Below are positions 1 through 6,386 of a DNA stretch of 6,822 bases, piece after piece; the first letter of the stretch is position 1; every line of letters starts with the position of its first letter. Position numbers and translations under genes: made by a program. This DNA is from Ferruginibacter sp. (GTDB taxonomy: Bacteria > Bacteroidota > Bacteroidia > Chitinophagales > Chitinophagaceae): the NCBI GenBank assembly GCA_025362765.1, contig JANYFI010000157.1:1-6822 (forward strand), in the 5' to 3' direction. Below the pieces are notes generated by a model. That model saw only the letters and a list, made by a program, of their open reading frames with translations, was not told the DNA's origin and ran no database searches.

Positions 1-1
1 T

Positions 2-181
2 GCCAAGTTACTACGCAATTCTACACAAAGAGAACTCAATGATTTTTTCGCTAAAATCAATAATGAAGATTTTAGCATTCAGCAAGTAACCAAAGGAGCC
101 TTTTCAACGGCACGTTCCAAATTAAAACACACCGCATTTAACCACCTTACAACAATAATACAATCAAAAATCAATTATCTT
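2..181 (+). pseudogene. IS4-family transposase N-terminal remnant
   Basis: The frame starting at base 2 is open from the window edge and reads AKLLRNSTQRELNDFF, then QVTKGAFSTARSKLKH and AFNHL. This arrangement (an ELxxFF helix, then VTKGAFxxARxKLK and AFxxL) is what I know from the N-terminal, pre-catalytic region of IS4-type transposases common in Bacteroidota. After about base 140 the likeness fades. The frame then runs on into the chitinase coding region in another register and stops at TAA 260-262. The DDE catalytic domain that should follow, with its DGS motif, is absent, so this is a 3'-truncated remnant; its 5' end lies outside the window. Family assignment is from motif memory, not a search. 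The remnant abuts the chitinase start, so any chitinase promoter probably lies inside former IS sequence. Confidence 0.62.
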
Positions 182-182
182 C

Positions 183-1271
183 ATGGCCATGAAAAAAATC
201 TTCCTACTGCTTTGTTCGTTCTCCTTTTTGCTGGTTACGGGGCAACCAAAAAAAAACTATAAAGTAATTGCCTACTATACAGGCAATGGCGAAACCATTA
301 AACAATACCCCCTGGATAAACTTACCCATATTATTTATAGCTTTTTAAAAATGCAAAACGACACGCTTACCTTCAGGGATAGCGCACAACAGGTGGCCGT
401 ACAGGAAATAGTCGGGCTAAAAAAAGATCATCCTAATTTAAAAGTCATGGTGTCTGTAGGTGGCTGGGGTGGCTGTGCACCCTGCAGCGATTTATTCGCC
501 GATTCTTTACACCGCAACAATTTTGCGGCTTCGATGGTTGCCTTATTTAAACAGTATGGTATAGATGGTCTGGACCTTGATTGGGAATACCCGGCCATTG
601 AAGGCTACCCAGGTCACAAATATGATAGCACAGACAAAAATAATTTTACTTTACTGGTACAAACACTGCGGCAACACATGGGAAAAGATTACCTGCTGAG
701 TTTTGCCGCAGGTGGTTTTGAAAGCTATCTTCAACAATCGGTTGACTGGGATGCAGTAATACCCAACGTTGATTTTGTAAACCTGATGACCTACGACCTG
801 GTAAGCGGATTTGCTACTGTAACCGGCCACCACACAGCGTTGTACAGTTACCTACCCGGGCAGCAGTCTGCGGCCAGCTGTATTAACTGGCTTATCAATA
901 ACAAAATACCTTCCGGCAAACTCATTATGGGGGCGGCCATGTATGCAAGAGTATGGGAGAATGTACCCAATACCCATCATGGTTTATACCAACCCGGCAA
1001 ATTTAAACAAGGTGTCAGCTATTCCGGCTTCGATACTTATTTTAGCGATACCTCAGGCTTTCGCCATTACCGTGACCGTAAATCGAAAGCCCCTTACCGG
1101 TACAATGCGTCCAAACAATTATTTGCTACGTTCGATGACGCCCGCTCTATCAAAGACAAGTGTAAATTTATCCGCAAAAAAAAGATGGGCGGTATTATGT
1201 TTTGGGAATTGAGGGATGACAAAAAAGAAGATGGCCTTGTAGACCAGATGTGGAAACATTTAAGGAAATAA
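183..1271 (+). CDS. Secreted GH18 family chitinase
   Basis: A glycoside hydrolase family 18 enzyme, predicted to cleave beta-1,4 bonds in chitin or chito-oligosaccharides by substrate-assisted catalysis. The 362 residues are a signal peptide (a hydrophobic run at about residues 5-20 ending near VTGQ) plus one TIM barrel. Family marks are all present: SVGGW at 91-95, the catalytic DGLDLDWE motif at 128-135 with acid/base E135, MTYD at 202-205, and a C-terminal strand with MFWE around 340-342 holding the conserved Trp. A CxxC pair at 98-101 follows SVGGW, as in many Bacteroidota members. No carbohydrate-binding module and no type IX sorting domain follow, so it is a compact single-domain enzyme, probably periplasmic or secreted by another route. 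ATG 183 and ATG 189 are both possible starts; 189 gives a classical MKKIF signal. No Shine-Dalgarno is visible. The upstream region is a transposase remnant. Confidence 0.93.
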   Translation: MAMKKIFLLLCSFSFLLVTGQPKKNYKVIAYYTGNGETIKQYPLDKLTHIIYSFLKMQNDTLTFRDSAQQVAVQEIVGLKKDHPNLKVMVSVGGWGGCAPCSDLFADSLHRNNFAASMVALFKQYGIDGLDLDWEYPAIEGYPGHKYDSTDKNNFTLLVQTLRQHMGKDYLLSFAAGGFESYLQQSVDWDAVIPNVDFVNLMTYDLVSGFATVTGHHTALYSYLPGQQSAASCINWLINNKIPSGKLIMGAAMYARVWENVPNTHHGLYQPGKFKQGVSYSGFDTYFSDTSGFRHYRDRKSKAPYRYNASKQLFATFDDARSIKDKCKFIRKKKMGGIMFWELRDDKKEDGLVDQMWKHLRK

Positions 1272-1305
1272 ATTCGTGATGCTGTTATTTAACGTTGGGG
1301 TTTTC

Positions 1306-1344
1306 CACTATTGATATTCCCCTTCAGCCTCCGGCTTGATAGTG
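1306..1344 (+). other. Weak two-part hairpin after the chitinase
   Basis: CACTAT at 1306-1311 is the exact reverse complement of ATAGTG at 1339-1344, and between them AGCC (1326-1329) pairs with GGCT (1333-1336) over a 3-base loop. It lies 35 bases past the chitinase stop and before the next gene. There is no clear T-tract after it, so a terminator role is only a possibility. The pairings are short enough to be chance. Confidence 0.25.
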
Positions 1345-1433
1345 CTTATTTTGCAGTCAGTACTGTCGTTATTGCAGACATAACAGGCGGAAGCAACGCA
1401 TAAATCCTTTTTTAGTCACCTAAAATAAATGAC

Positions 1434-2102
1434 ATGGAAGCACATACAGTTAAAATAAAATCAATAGAAAAGATAACCCGGGACGTTGTAAGAATTATAC
1501 TGGAAAAACCACCAGGGTACAGCTTTATACCCGGCCAGGCGACAGAAATAGCGATTAACAAACCCGGCTGGACGGAAGAAAAAAGACCGTTTACCTTTAC
1601 CTGTTTACCTACCCAGGAATATCTTGAATTCACTATAAAAACTTACCCTTCCCACAAAGGCGTTACTAACCAGTTACTGCAATTAGTACCGGGCGATGAA
1701 TTAATTATTCATGAAGTATGGGGCGCTATTGCCTATAAAGGGGAAGGCACATTTATTGCGGGCGGCGCAGGCGTTACTCCTTTTATTGCCATTTTGAGGC
1801 ACCTGCACTCTATAAATAAAATAACGGGTAACAAATTGATTTTTGCCAACAAAACAAAAGCCGATATTATACACGAAGTAGAACTTACCAGGCTGCTGGG
1901 TAGTGGCTTTATTAATATATTATCGGGTGAACCAATTTCCGGTTATGCCTCAGGAATGATCACTGAACAATTTTTAAAAGACAATAGTGCAGGCTTTGAT
2001 AAAAAGTTTTATGTATGTGGGCCGCCCCCTATGATGGATGCCGTACAAGGGTTTCTGACTAACCTCGGCGTTGGCAACAATGCAGTGGTGGTGGAAATTT
2101 AG
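1434..2102 (+). CDS. FAD-dependent NAD(P)H oxidoreductase (ferredoxin/flavodoxin reductase type)
   Basis: A 222-residue cytoplasmic flavoprotein of the ferredoxin-NADP+ reductase superfamily. The N-terminal half (about 1-98) is the FAD-binding beta barrel, marked by GYSFIPGQ near residues 28-35 and RPFTFT at 51-56, the equivalent of the RxYS flavin-binding motif. The C-terminal half is the pyridine-nucleotide Rossmann domain, with GGAGVTPF at 110-117 and CGPPPMMDAV at 195-204. There is no signal peptide, no membrane segment, no 2Fe-2S ferredoxin domain and no globin domain. It therefore should pass electrons between NAD(P)H and a separate carrier (ferredoxin, flavodoxin or another acceptor) not encoded nearby. 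Cofactor preference cannot be decided from the sequence. The ATG is preceded by a 162-base gap without a clear ribosome-binding site. It is convergent with the peptidase gene downstream and appears to be monocistronic. Confidence 0.85.
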   Translation: MEAHTVKIKSIEKITRDVVRIILEKPPGYSFIPGQATEIAINKPGWTEEKRPFTFTCLPTQEYLEFTIKTYPSHKGVTNQLLQLVPGDELIIHEVWGAIAYKGEGTFIAGGAGVTPFIAILRHLHSINKITGNKLIFANKTKADIIHEVELTRLLGSGFINILSGEPISGYASGMITEQFLKDNSAGFDKKFYVCGPPPMMDAVQGFLTNLGVGNNAVVVEI

Positions 2103-2207
2103 CTTGATTAGGCAGGCAACATTTATTGCAGATATGCCAGCAAGAAAAAGTTTCCAGCAGCTCAAAATTAATTTGAAGCTCAATAGGTGTTTCTATAATC
2201 CTTCTTC

Positions 2208-2366
2208 ATGTACAAAATTGAGGTTGAAGAATGGTTATTCTGAGCTCCATTTGCTATTTCATTCTTTGGTTACTATAAAAGCCTTATAACTTTTATTCCC
2301 AATAAAGGTTATAGCCAGAAATTTAACCAGATCCGGGAAAGGTTGCGCAAAGAAAATTTATCGTAG
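2208..2366 (+). pseudogene. Possible decayed ORF of unknown family
   Basis: In one frame, ATG 2208 gives MYKIEVEEWLF, then an in-frame TGA at 2241-2243, after which the frame stays open for 40 codons to TAG 2364-2366. The last part, NKGYSQKFNQIRERLRKENL, is hydrophilic and amphipathic and looks like a genuine protein C-terminus. A TGG-to-TGA change at 2243 would join both parts. No family is recognised. The short length and the AT-rich hairpin inside it make chance a serious alternative. Confidence 0.2.
2284..2314. terminator. Strong AT-rich hairpin between convergent genes
   Basis: ATAACTTTTATT (2286-2297) and AATAAAGGTTAT (2301-2312) form a 12-pair stem, with one G-T wobble, around a CCC loop. 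The stem extends by T2285-A2313 and a T2284-G2314 wobble. It lies between the oxidoreductase stop at 2102 and the peptidase stop at 2393 on the opposite strand, the usual place for a shared bidirectional terminator. It is 79 bases from the peptidase stop and 181 bases from the oxidoreductase stop. On the minus strand the stem is followed by AAGGCTTTTATAG, so the T-tract is only partial; on the plus strand there is none. The pairing is read directly; the terminator role is inferred. Confidence 0.45.
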
Positions 2367-2392
2367 TTTAAATCGAAAAAGACAATTACATA

Positions 2393-4411
2393 CTACCAAA
2401 TCTTTATCCTGTCTTTCTCCGCTACATACATTTTATCACCCGGCTGTATATTGAAAGCCTTGTCAAAATATGGCATGTTCATTAGCGGGCCATTTACACG
2501 CCACATCGGCGGTGAGTGTGGATTATTGTTTATCCAGTAACGCAGGTAGGTGTCTTTCATCTTCACCCGCCATATATGTGCAATCGAAATGCAAAAGCGC
2601 TGATTGGCAGTAAAGCCATCAATTTTTGTTATTGTATCATGCCCCTGTTGTGTTAATTTAAAAGCATCATAGGCAATGGATACACCACCAATATCGGCCG
2701 TGTTTTCACCCAGCGTTAAGGCACCTTTTACATGTACGGTATCCAACACGTTAAATGTGTTGTAAAGGTCAACCACCTGTTGCGTTTTCACTTTGAACCT
2801 GGCGTAATCACCTTTCGCCCACCAATTTTTAACATTACCATCCTTATCAAACTGTGCGCCCTGGTCATCAAAGGCATGCGTCATTTCATGGCCAATCACC
2901 ATACCAATTCCGCCGTAGTTTAATGCATCATCAGCGGCATCATCAAAATAAGGCGATTGTAAAATTGCTGCGGGAAATACAATTTCATTGGCTGATGGAT
3001 TGTAATAAGCCGTAACGGTAGATGGAGTAACAAACCATTCTGACCGGTCAACCGGTTTGCCTAACTTCTGCAGTTGATATTGGTAATTATTGTTGGCGGC
3101 CGATACAACATTTTCAAAGTAGGTATTGCTTTTAATATGCACGTTCTTATAATCTCTCCATTTATCAGGATAGCCAATTTTTTTCGTGATGGCAAATAGT
3201 TTTTCTTTTGCTTTTTGTTTGGTACTGTCACTCATCCAGTCAATATGGTCTATTCTTGTAGCGAATGCTTTCTGTAAATTATTCACCAGTTCAAGCGCCC
3301 GCTTCCTGGCATCTTCTGTAAAATATTTGTTTACATACAACTGGCCCAAAGCTTCGCCCAATGATTGATCCACCGCATCAGCCATTATTTCTCCTCTTGC
3401 TTTTTGTACTGCCTGCCCTTGTAATACTTTAGTATACTCAAATGCGGCATCTCCAAAAGGCTTGCTTAACCGCCTGGCAAAAGCCGTTAGTGTGTTGGCT
3501 TTTAAATATACTTTCCAATCACTCACCTGTATACTGGTAAGTAGGCCATTCAGTTTGTCGTAATAAACAGTTTGGGCAACGTCAATAGAATCTGTTTTTG
3601 CTCCCAACGCAGTCAATACATTTAACCAGTCAATATTGGGTTGCCTTTTTACCAGCACTGCTACCGGCATTTTGTTGTAATTGGCATTAATATCACGCAG
3701 TTCAATATTCGTTTTGTGCGATGCGGCAAGTTGTTTTTCTATGCCATACACCAGCGTGGCATTGTTTACAGCAGTTGCCTCATCACTGCCTGTTAAAGTA
3801 AATAAACTGGCGAGGTATTTTTTGTAAGCCGTTTGTATGGCAACAGTGGATGAATCAGTTTTAAAATAGTAATCCCTGTCTGGCATGCCAATGCCGGTTT
3901 GGTAAATATGTGCAATGTTAAGATTACTGTTTTTATTATCTGCCCCAACGCCGAAAGACAAGATAGAGCTATTGTTTATCTTATCACCATTGGCAGCAAA
4001 CCGCAGCACGCCCGCCACATCGTGTATGCTGTCAATAACGCCCAGCATCGGTTTAATGGGATCGTAACTGCGTTTATTAATGGCTACGGTATCCATACCG
4101 GAAGCATAAAAATCACCTAGCTGTTGTTCAATACTGCCTGCTATATTGGTAGCTTTCGACACACTGTCCAGTATACCCTGCAAACGCAACCGCTGCGGAT
4201 AATTCATAAACATGTACGCACCCACGCCCGACTGCGAAGGCGGTATTTGGGCTGTATCGTTCCATTTACTGTTAATGTATAAAAAGAAATTATCTCCCGG
4301 TTTTTTGGAAGAGTCAATGCCCTGTATGGCTATATAGTTCTGTTCGGCAACGTGGTGATTACATGCTGCCAACGATATGGTAAATACCAATAAGAATATT
4401 ATTTTTTTCAT
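2393..4411 (-). CDS. M13 family zinc metallopeptidase lipoprotein (neprilysin/PepO-like)
   Basis: A gluzincin endopeptidase expected to cut oligopeptides outside the inner membrane. From ATG 4411 it is 672 residues, a normal M13 length. The signal peptide MKKIIFLLVF... ends in a lipobox SLAAC with C17 as the lipidated cysteine, so it is anchored to an envelope membrane. The N-terminal M13 domain opens with PGDNFFLYINSKW at 38-50. The catalytic domain has HEMTH at 508-512 (zinc ligands H508 and H512, base E509) and ENTAD at 569-573 (third ligand E569). The substrate-binding HSP/RVNGPL region has H632 and R638, six residues apart as in neprilysin. Odd point: the conserved NAYY motif reads TAYY at 467-470, 41 residues before HEMTH as expected, so the substrate-binding Asn is Thr. 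A TTG two codons upstream (4417) is possible, but ATG 4411 fits the signal peptide better. The protein ends IKIW, normal for bacterial members. Confidence 0.93.
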   Translation of the reverse strand: MKKIIFLLVFTISLAACNHHVAEQNYIAIQGIDSSKKPGDNFFLYINSKWNDTAQIPPSQSGVGAYMFMNYPQRLRLQGILDSVSKATNIAGSIEQQLGDFYASGMDTVAINKRSYDPIKPMLGVIDSIHDVAGVLRFAANGDKINNSSILSFGVGADNKNSNLNIAHIYQTGIGMPDRDYYFKTDSSTVAIQTAYKKYLASLFTLTGSDEATAVNNATLVYGIEKQLAASHKTNIELRDINANYNKMPVAVLVKRQPNIDWLNVLTALGAKTDSIDVAQTVYYDKLNGLLTSIQVSDWKVYLKANTLTAFARRLSKPFGDAAFEYTKVLQGQAVQKARGEIMADAVDQSLGEALGQLYVNKYFTEDARKRALELVNNLQKAFATRIDHIDWMSDSTKQKAKEKLFAITKKIGYPDKWRDYKNVHIKSNTYFENVVSAANNNYQYQLQKLGKPVDRSEWFVTPSTVTAYYNPSANEIVFPAAILQSPYFDDAADDALNYGGIGMVIGHEMTHAFDDQGAQFDKDGNVKNWWAKGDYARFKVKTQQVVDLYNTFNVLDTVHVKGALTLGENTADIGGVSIAYDAFKLTQQGHDTITKIDGFTANQRFCISIAHIWRVKMKDTYLRYWINNNPHSPPMWRVNGPLMNMPYFDKAFNIQPGDKMYVAEKDRIKIW

Positions 4412-4491
4412 AAACAATTACTTTGTACAAATGAAGATAAATTAAAAACGCTTAGAGTAATTGCCCCATTGCTTTAATATATAAGTCGCAC

Positions 4492-4528
4492 GCAAATAAC
4501 GGCTAATATATAGGCCTGCTAGCGTTGC
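4492..4528 (-). terminator. Candidate hairpin after the barrel gene
   Basis: AACGGCTA (4498-4505) pairs with TAGCGTT (4520-4526), giving 7 pairs with one bulged G; GCAA at 4492-4495 and TTGC at 4525-4528 offer an alternative outer pairing. The element begins about 20 bases past the stop of the minus-strand gene ending at 4548 and lies before the peptidase start region. After the stem the minus strand reads TTATTTGCG, which is not a good T-tract. It could be a weak terminator separating the two minus-strand genes, or an operator upstream of the peptidase. Confidence 0.28.
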
Positions 4529-4547
4529 AATAAAATCATTTACTAAT

Positions 4548-5366
4548 TTACAATACCAAACTAATTCCAGCCATCAAATTTATTGAACCAATTGTCTGTT
4601 GGCCATTTGTGTTAGTTACTGTTTGTTGAACTGAATAATCAGGAGAACCATTAGATCCTTTGGTAGTCGTCAAGGTTGATCGTATGTTTTTGAATTTAAG
4701 TTTACTTGTGCTGCAATAATCCAACGTCGTGAATAAAAATACTTTTTTTGTCAACGAATACTTAACGACGCCTCCGATGGTATAAATAATACCAATCCCT
4801 GAACTTTTGCTTTGTTCTATTACTGCAATTGCGGTATCTGTCATACTACTCCCTTTTAAAAGAGGTGATGATGTATATACTGCTCCGATTGTTGCTTTTA
4901 TAGCAGGCGATAATTTACGTTGTGCGAAGGATGAAAATTGCCTCAGTGCTCCAATTTGCAATGAACCAAGCAGCCACGATTTTTTGTCGAAATGCCAGTT
5001 TGGATAAACTGTGTAATTGGTTTGCGAAGGAGGATTGGCGGGGTCTGACCCAAGGCTGAAACCTTGATATATTTTTGCTTTTGAGAAAGCATTTTCAAAA
5101 GCAGTTGTATTAATGGGATTTCTTTGTCCTGACAATTGAACTACCAATTTCCAGTTGTCTGATAAAGGGTGCAGGTAAGAAGCCGCAATGGTCTCACCTG
5201 CTTTAGCGAAGCCGGATGAGTTGTCAAACAAATTGGTTTTTGCGAATTTACCGATGGCAAAAGCTGGTCCAGCTGAAAAAGAAATTTCACTTTTTTTAGG
5301 CTCCTGGGCAACTGTCATTGTTACCAGAAAGAGAAAGGTAAATACTATGATGGATATTATTTTCAT
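4548..5366 (-). CDS. Exported protein, probably an outer-membrane beta-barrel
   Basis: 272 residues with a clear Sec signal peptide: MK, a hydrophobic run at 3-16, then TVAQ with cleavage near residues 20-21. The mature part shows repeated short stretches with alternating hydrophobic residues and frequent aromatic or Gly turns, for example EISFSAGPAFAIG, NWKLVVQLSG, SWLLGSLQIGALRQF, GIGIIYTIGGVVKYSL and VFLFTTLDYCS, and it ends in the strand INLMAGISLVL. That is the look of a small 8-12 strand outer-membrane barrel common in Bacteroidota. The polar loop at about 220-255, rich in Thr, Ser, Asn and Gln, would face outside. No enzyme motif or named family is recognised, and the function (structural, adhesion or transport) is unknown. 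It ends 137 bases before the peptidase start on the same strand, so co-transcription upstream of the peptidase is possible but the gap argues against it. No clear -7 box is visible before its ATG. Confidence 0.75.
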   Translation of the reverse strand: MKIISIIVFTFLFLVTMTVAQEPKKSEISFSAGPAFAIGKFAKTNLFDNSSGFAKAGETIAASYLHPLSDNWKLVVQLSGQRNPINTTAFENAFSKAKIYQGFSLGSDPANPPSQTNYTVYPNWHFDKKSWLLGSLQIGALRQFSSFAQRKLSPAIKATIGAVYTSSPLLKGSSMTDTAIAVIEQSKSSGIGIIYTIGGVVKYSLTKKVFLFTTLDYCSTSKLKFKNIRSTLTTTKGSNGSPDYSVQQTVTNTNGQQTIGSINLMAGISLVL

Positions 5367-5494
5367 GTAAAAAATTTTGTCCGGTTAATACAGGCTTCCG
5401 AAAAACCAGTTAACGCTGTCAATATATGATAGAGGAAGTTCCCAATGCAACATTTTGGCTGCTGGCAATCAATCACGTCGCTGGTGTTTACATT

Positions 5495-5841
5495 CTATAC
5501 AAGTTCAATGTCCATTCTTCGTAACAAACCGTCTTCGATTGTGTAAATATGCTTTACCATCCCATCGAACACCAGGTAACCTTCCAGGTTCTTTACTATT
5601 TGGTGAACCGTCACTTCTACAGTTCCGTTTCGTCTTTCATTAAATGCGGTTGGTTCAACATGTGGATTTATTTCTGTCCATTGCCTTGTCCAGTATTTCC
5701 GTATATCATCGTGTCCACTTACGGACCCGCCCTCAAAGGCTTTTGGCCACCGCACTTTCGGGTGAAAGGTTGAAACGCGGTATCAATGTCCCTGGAATTG
5801 AAAGCCGCATACGCTTTTTGAATTAGCTGCATAATTTGCAT
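5495..5841 (-). pseudogene. NTF2/SnoaL-like protein gene, frameshifted
   Basis: Two frames together encode one small SnoaL-like (NTF2 fold) protein. The upstream frame from ATG 5841 (or ATG 5832) reads AYAAFNSRDIDTAF, the typical first helix of this family. The downstream frame reads STFHPKVRWPKAFEGG, then GHDDIRKYWTRQW, NPHVEPTAF and GLLRRMDIELV before TAG at 5495-5497. The junction is at the run of three A on the plus strand (5773-5775). One extra base there would fuse the parts into AFSTFHPKVRWP and a 115-residue protein, the usual size for the family. So either a one-base deletion inactivated the gene or this is a sequence error. Starting at GTG 5755 gives only 86 residues and lacks the first helix, so is unlikely to fold. 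Members include ketosteroid-isomerase-like enzymes and many proteins of unknown role; no substrate can be named. An AAGGA lies 10 bases before ATG 5832. Confidence 0.75.
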
Positions 5842-5856
5842 GTCCTTATTGATTGT

Positions 5857-5894
5857 CCTTTTACTCAATGTACAGCCTTTTACTCAATATACAT
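5857..5894. repeat. 19-bp tandem direct repeat, two copies
   Basis: Copy 1 is CCTTTTACTCAATGTACAG (5857-5875) and copy 2 is CCTTTTACTCAATATACAT (5876-5894): head to tail with no spacer, 17 of 19 bases identical. On the minus strand each copy reads TGTAYATTGAGTAAAAGG. The array ends 15 bases before the first possible ATG of the broken SnoaL-like gene. It is therefore in that gene's leader or promoter region and could be a pair of regulator half-sites on one DNA face (19 bp is close to two helical turns), or a simple slippage duplication. Confidence 0.75.
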
Positions 5895-5920
5895 CCTTCT
5901 GTCGGCATTACGCACAACGG

Positions 5921-6261
5921 TCACGAATTGCCTGCAGTTGCTAATTTAAACTTAGTCCGCCTAACTCCTGCCTGGTTCTTTACTACAGGATTAAGAACGT
6001 CGTTTTGCTTTTCTCCTTCTTTGACACCCTTAATAATTTTGCGGATAGCATTCTCGTGTATTGTATCCACGTCACCCTTATCGTAATCACCGGAAGGTAA
6101 ATTTATTTATTTTCGGTAGCCATTTATATTGTTCACCGCTACTTTTTCCTGCACCTTCACTTGCTGCTCTAATGCTGCAAGTTTGTATCGCTAACTGAAT
6201 GAATGCGCTTCACATATACGCTATCAATTAGGAGAACACTTTTGTAGAACCATGTTTTCTA
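5921..6261 (-). pseudogene. Disrupted reading frame of unknown family
   Basis: The minus strand carries protein-like sequence broken twice. From about 6258 one frame reads WFYKSVLLIDSVYVKRIHS, then VSDTNLQ, and stops at TAG 6169-6171. A shift of one base near 6175-6180 leads into LAALEQQVKVQEKVAVNN and INGYRK, ending at TAA 6107-6109. The same frame then stays open for 61 more codons (5924-6106), with GDYDKGDVDTIHENAIRKII, GVKEGEKQNDVLNPVVKNQ and KFKLATAGNS before TGA 5921-5923. The composition is charged and Lys-rich, unlike chance frames. No ATG opens the last part. It could be one decayed gene with a frameshift and a nonsense codon, or the ends of two genes. I do not recognise the family. 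Confidence 0.38.
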
Positions 6262-6355
6262 TTGTATTAAGGTGTCAGATTTTATCTACATTTTTTTCGA
6301 CAAAACTTGTCAACCGCATCGAATATTCATTACAATGTCGCTTTTTTCAAAGTGC

Positions 6356-6363
6356 TAACTTTG
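6356..6363 (+). promoter_or_regulatory. Bacteroidota -7 promoter box
   Basis: TAACTTTG is an exact match to the TAnnTTTG -7 box recognised by the primary sigma factor of Bacteroidota. It lies 23 bases before ATG 6387, which would give a short leader. No clear TTG -33 element is seen at the expected distance upstream, so the promoter may be weak or activator-dependent. Confidence 0.55.
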
Positions 6364-6386
6364 TATTTAATTTAAAATCCATTGCA

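Larger units (their letters stand above)
5842..6386. other. 545-base stretch without an intact gene
   Basis: This stretch lies between the broken SnoaL-like gene and the last gene. It contains a 19-bp tandem repeat (5857-5894), a disrupted minus-strand reading frame (5921-6261) and the promoter of the last gene near its right end. The plus-strand open frame here (from 5853) has the low-complexity Leu/Ser/Phe composition of an antisense shadow and is not called. A short palindrome, GACAA-AAC-TTGTC at 6299-6311, is present with no assignable role. Confidence 0.6.

Noticed and set aside
2159..2180. Near-palindrome AGCTCAAA...TTTGAAGCT as a terminator of the oxidoreductase gene
   Set aside because: Two 4-bp stems interrupted by a bulge, with no T-tract; likely chance in AT-rich DNA.
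4412..4417. TTG start two codons upstream for the M13 peptidase
   Set aside because: It only adds two residues, and the ATG at 4411 begins a classical MKKI lipoprotein signal; TTG starts are less common.
4424..4431. Minus-strand TTCATTTG before the peptidase as a -7 box
   Set aside because: It misses the A at the second position of TAnnTTTG and no TTG lies at a suitable distance upstream.
5383..5421. TTGACA and TATTAA on the minus strand before the barrel gene as a sigma-70 style promoter
   Set aside because: The spacing is about 26 bases, too long, and Bacteroidota promoters do not use the E. coli -35/-10 arrangement.
5495..5755. Calling the 86-residue GTG-started frame an intact gene
   Set aside because: The family's first helix is encoded in the adjacent frame just upstream, so the short version is the product of a frameshift, not a natural start.
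5853..6086. Plus-strand 77-residue open frame
   Set aside because: Leu/Ser/Phe-rich, no motif, and opposite a more protein-like minus-strand frame; it also begins inside the tandem repeat.
6299..6311. GACAA-AAC-TTGTC palindrome as a terminator
   Set aside because: Stem of only 5 pairs; the T-run precedes it on the plus strand and it is followed by A on the minus strand, so it is not terminator-like.
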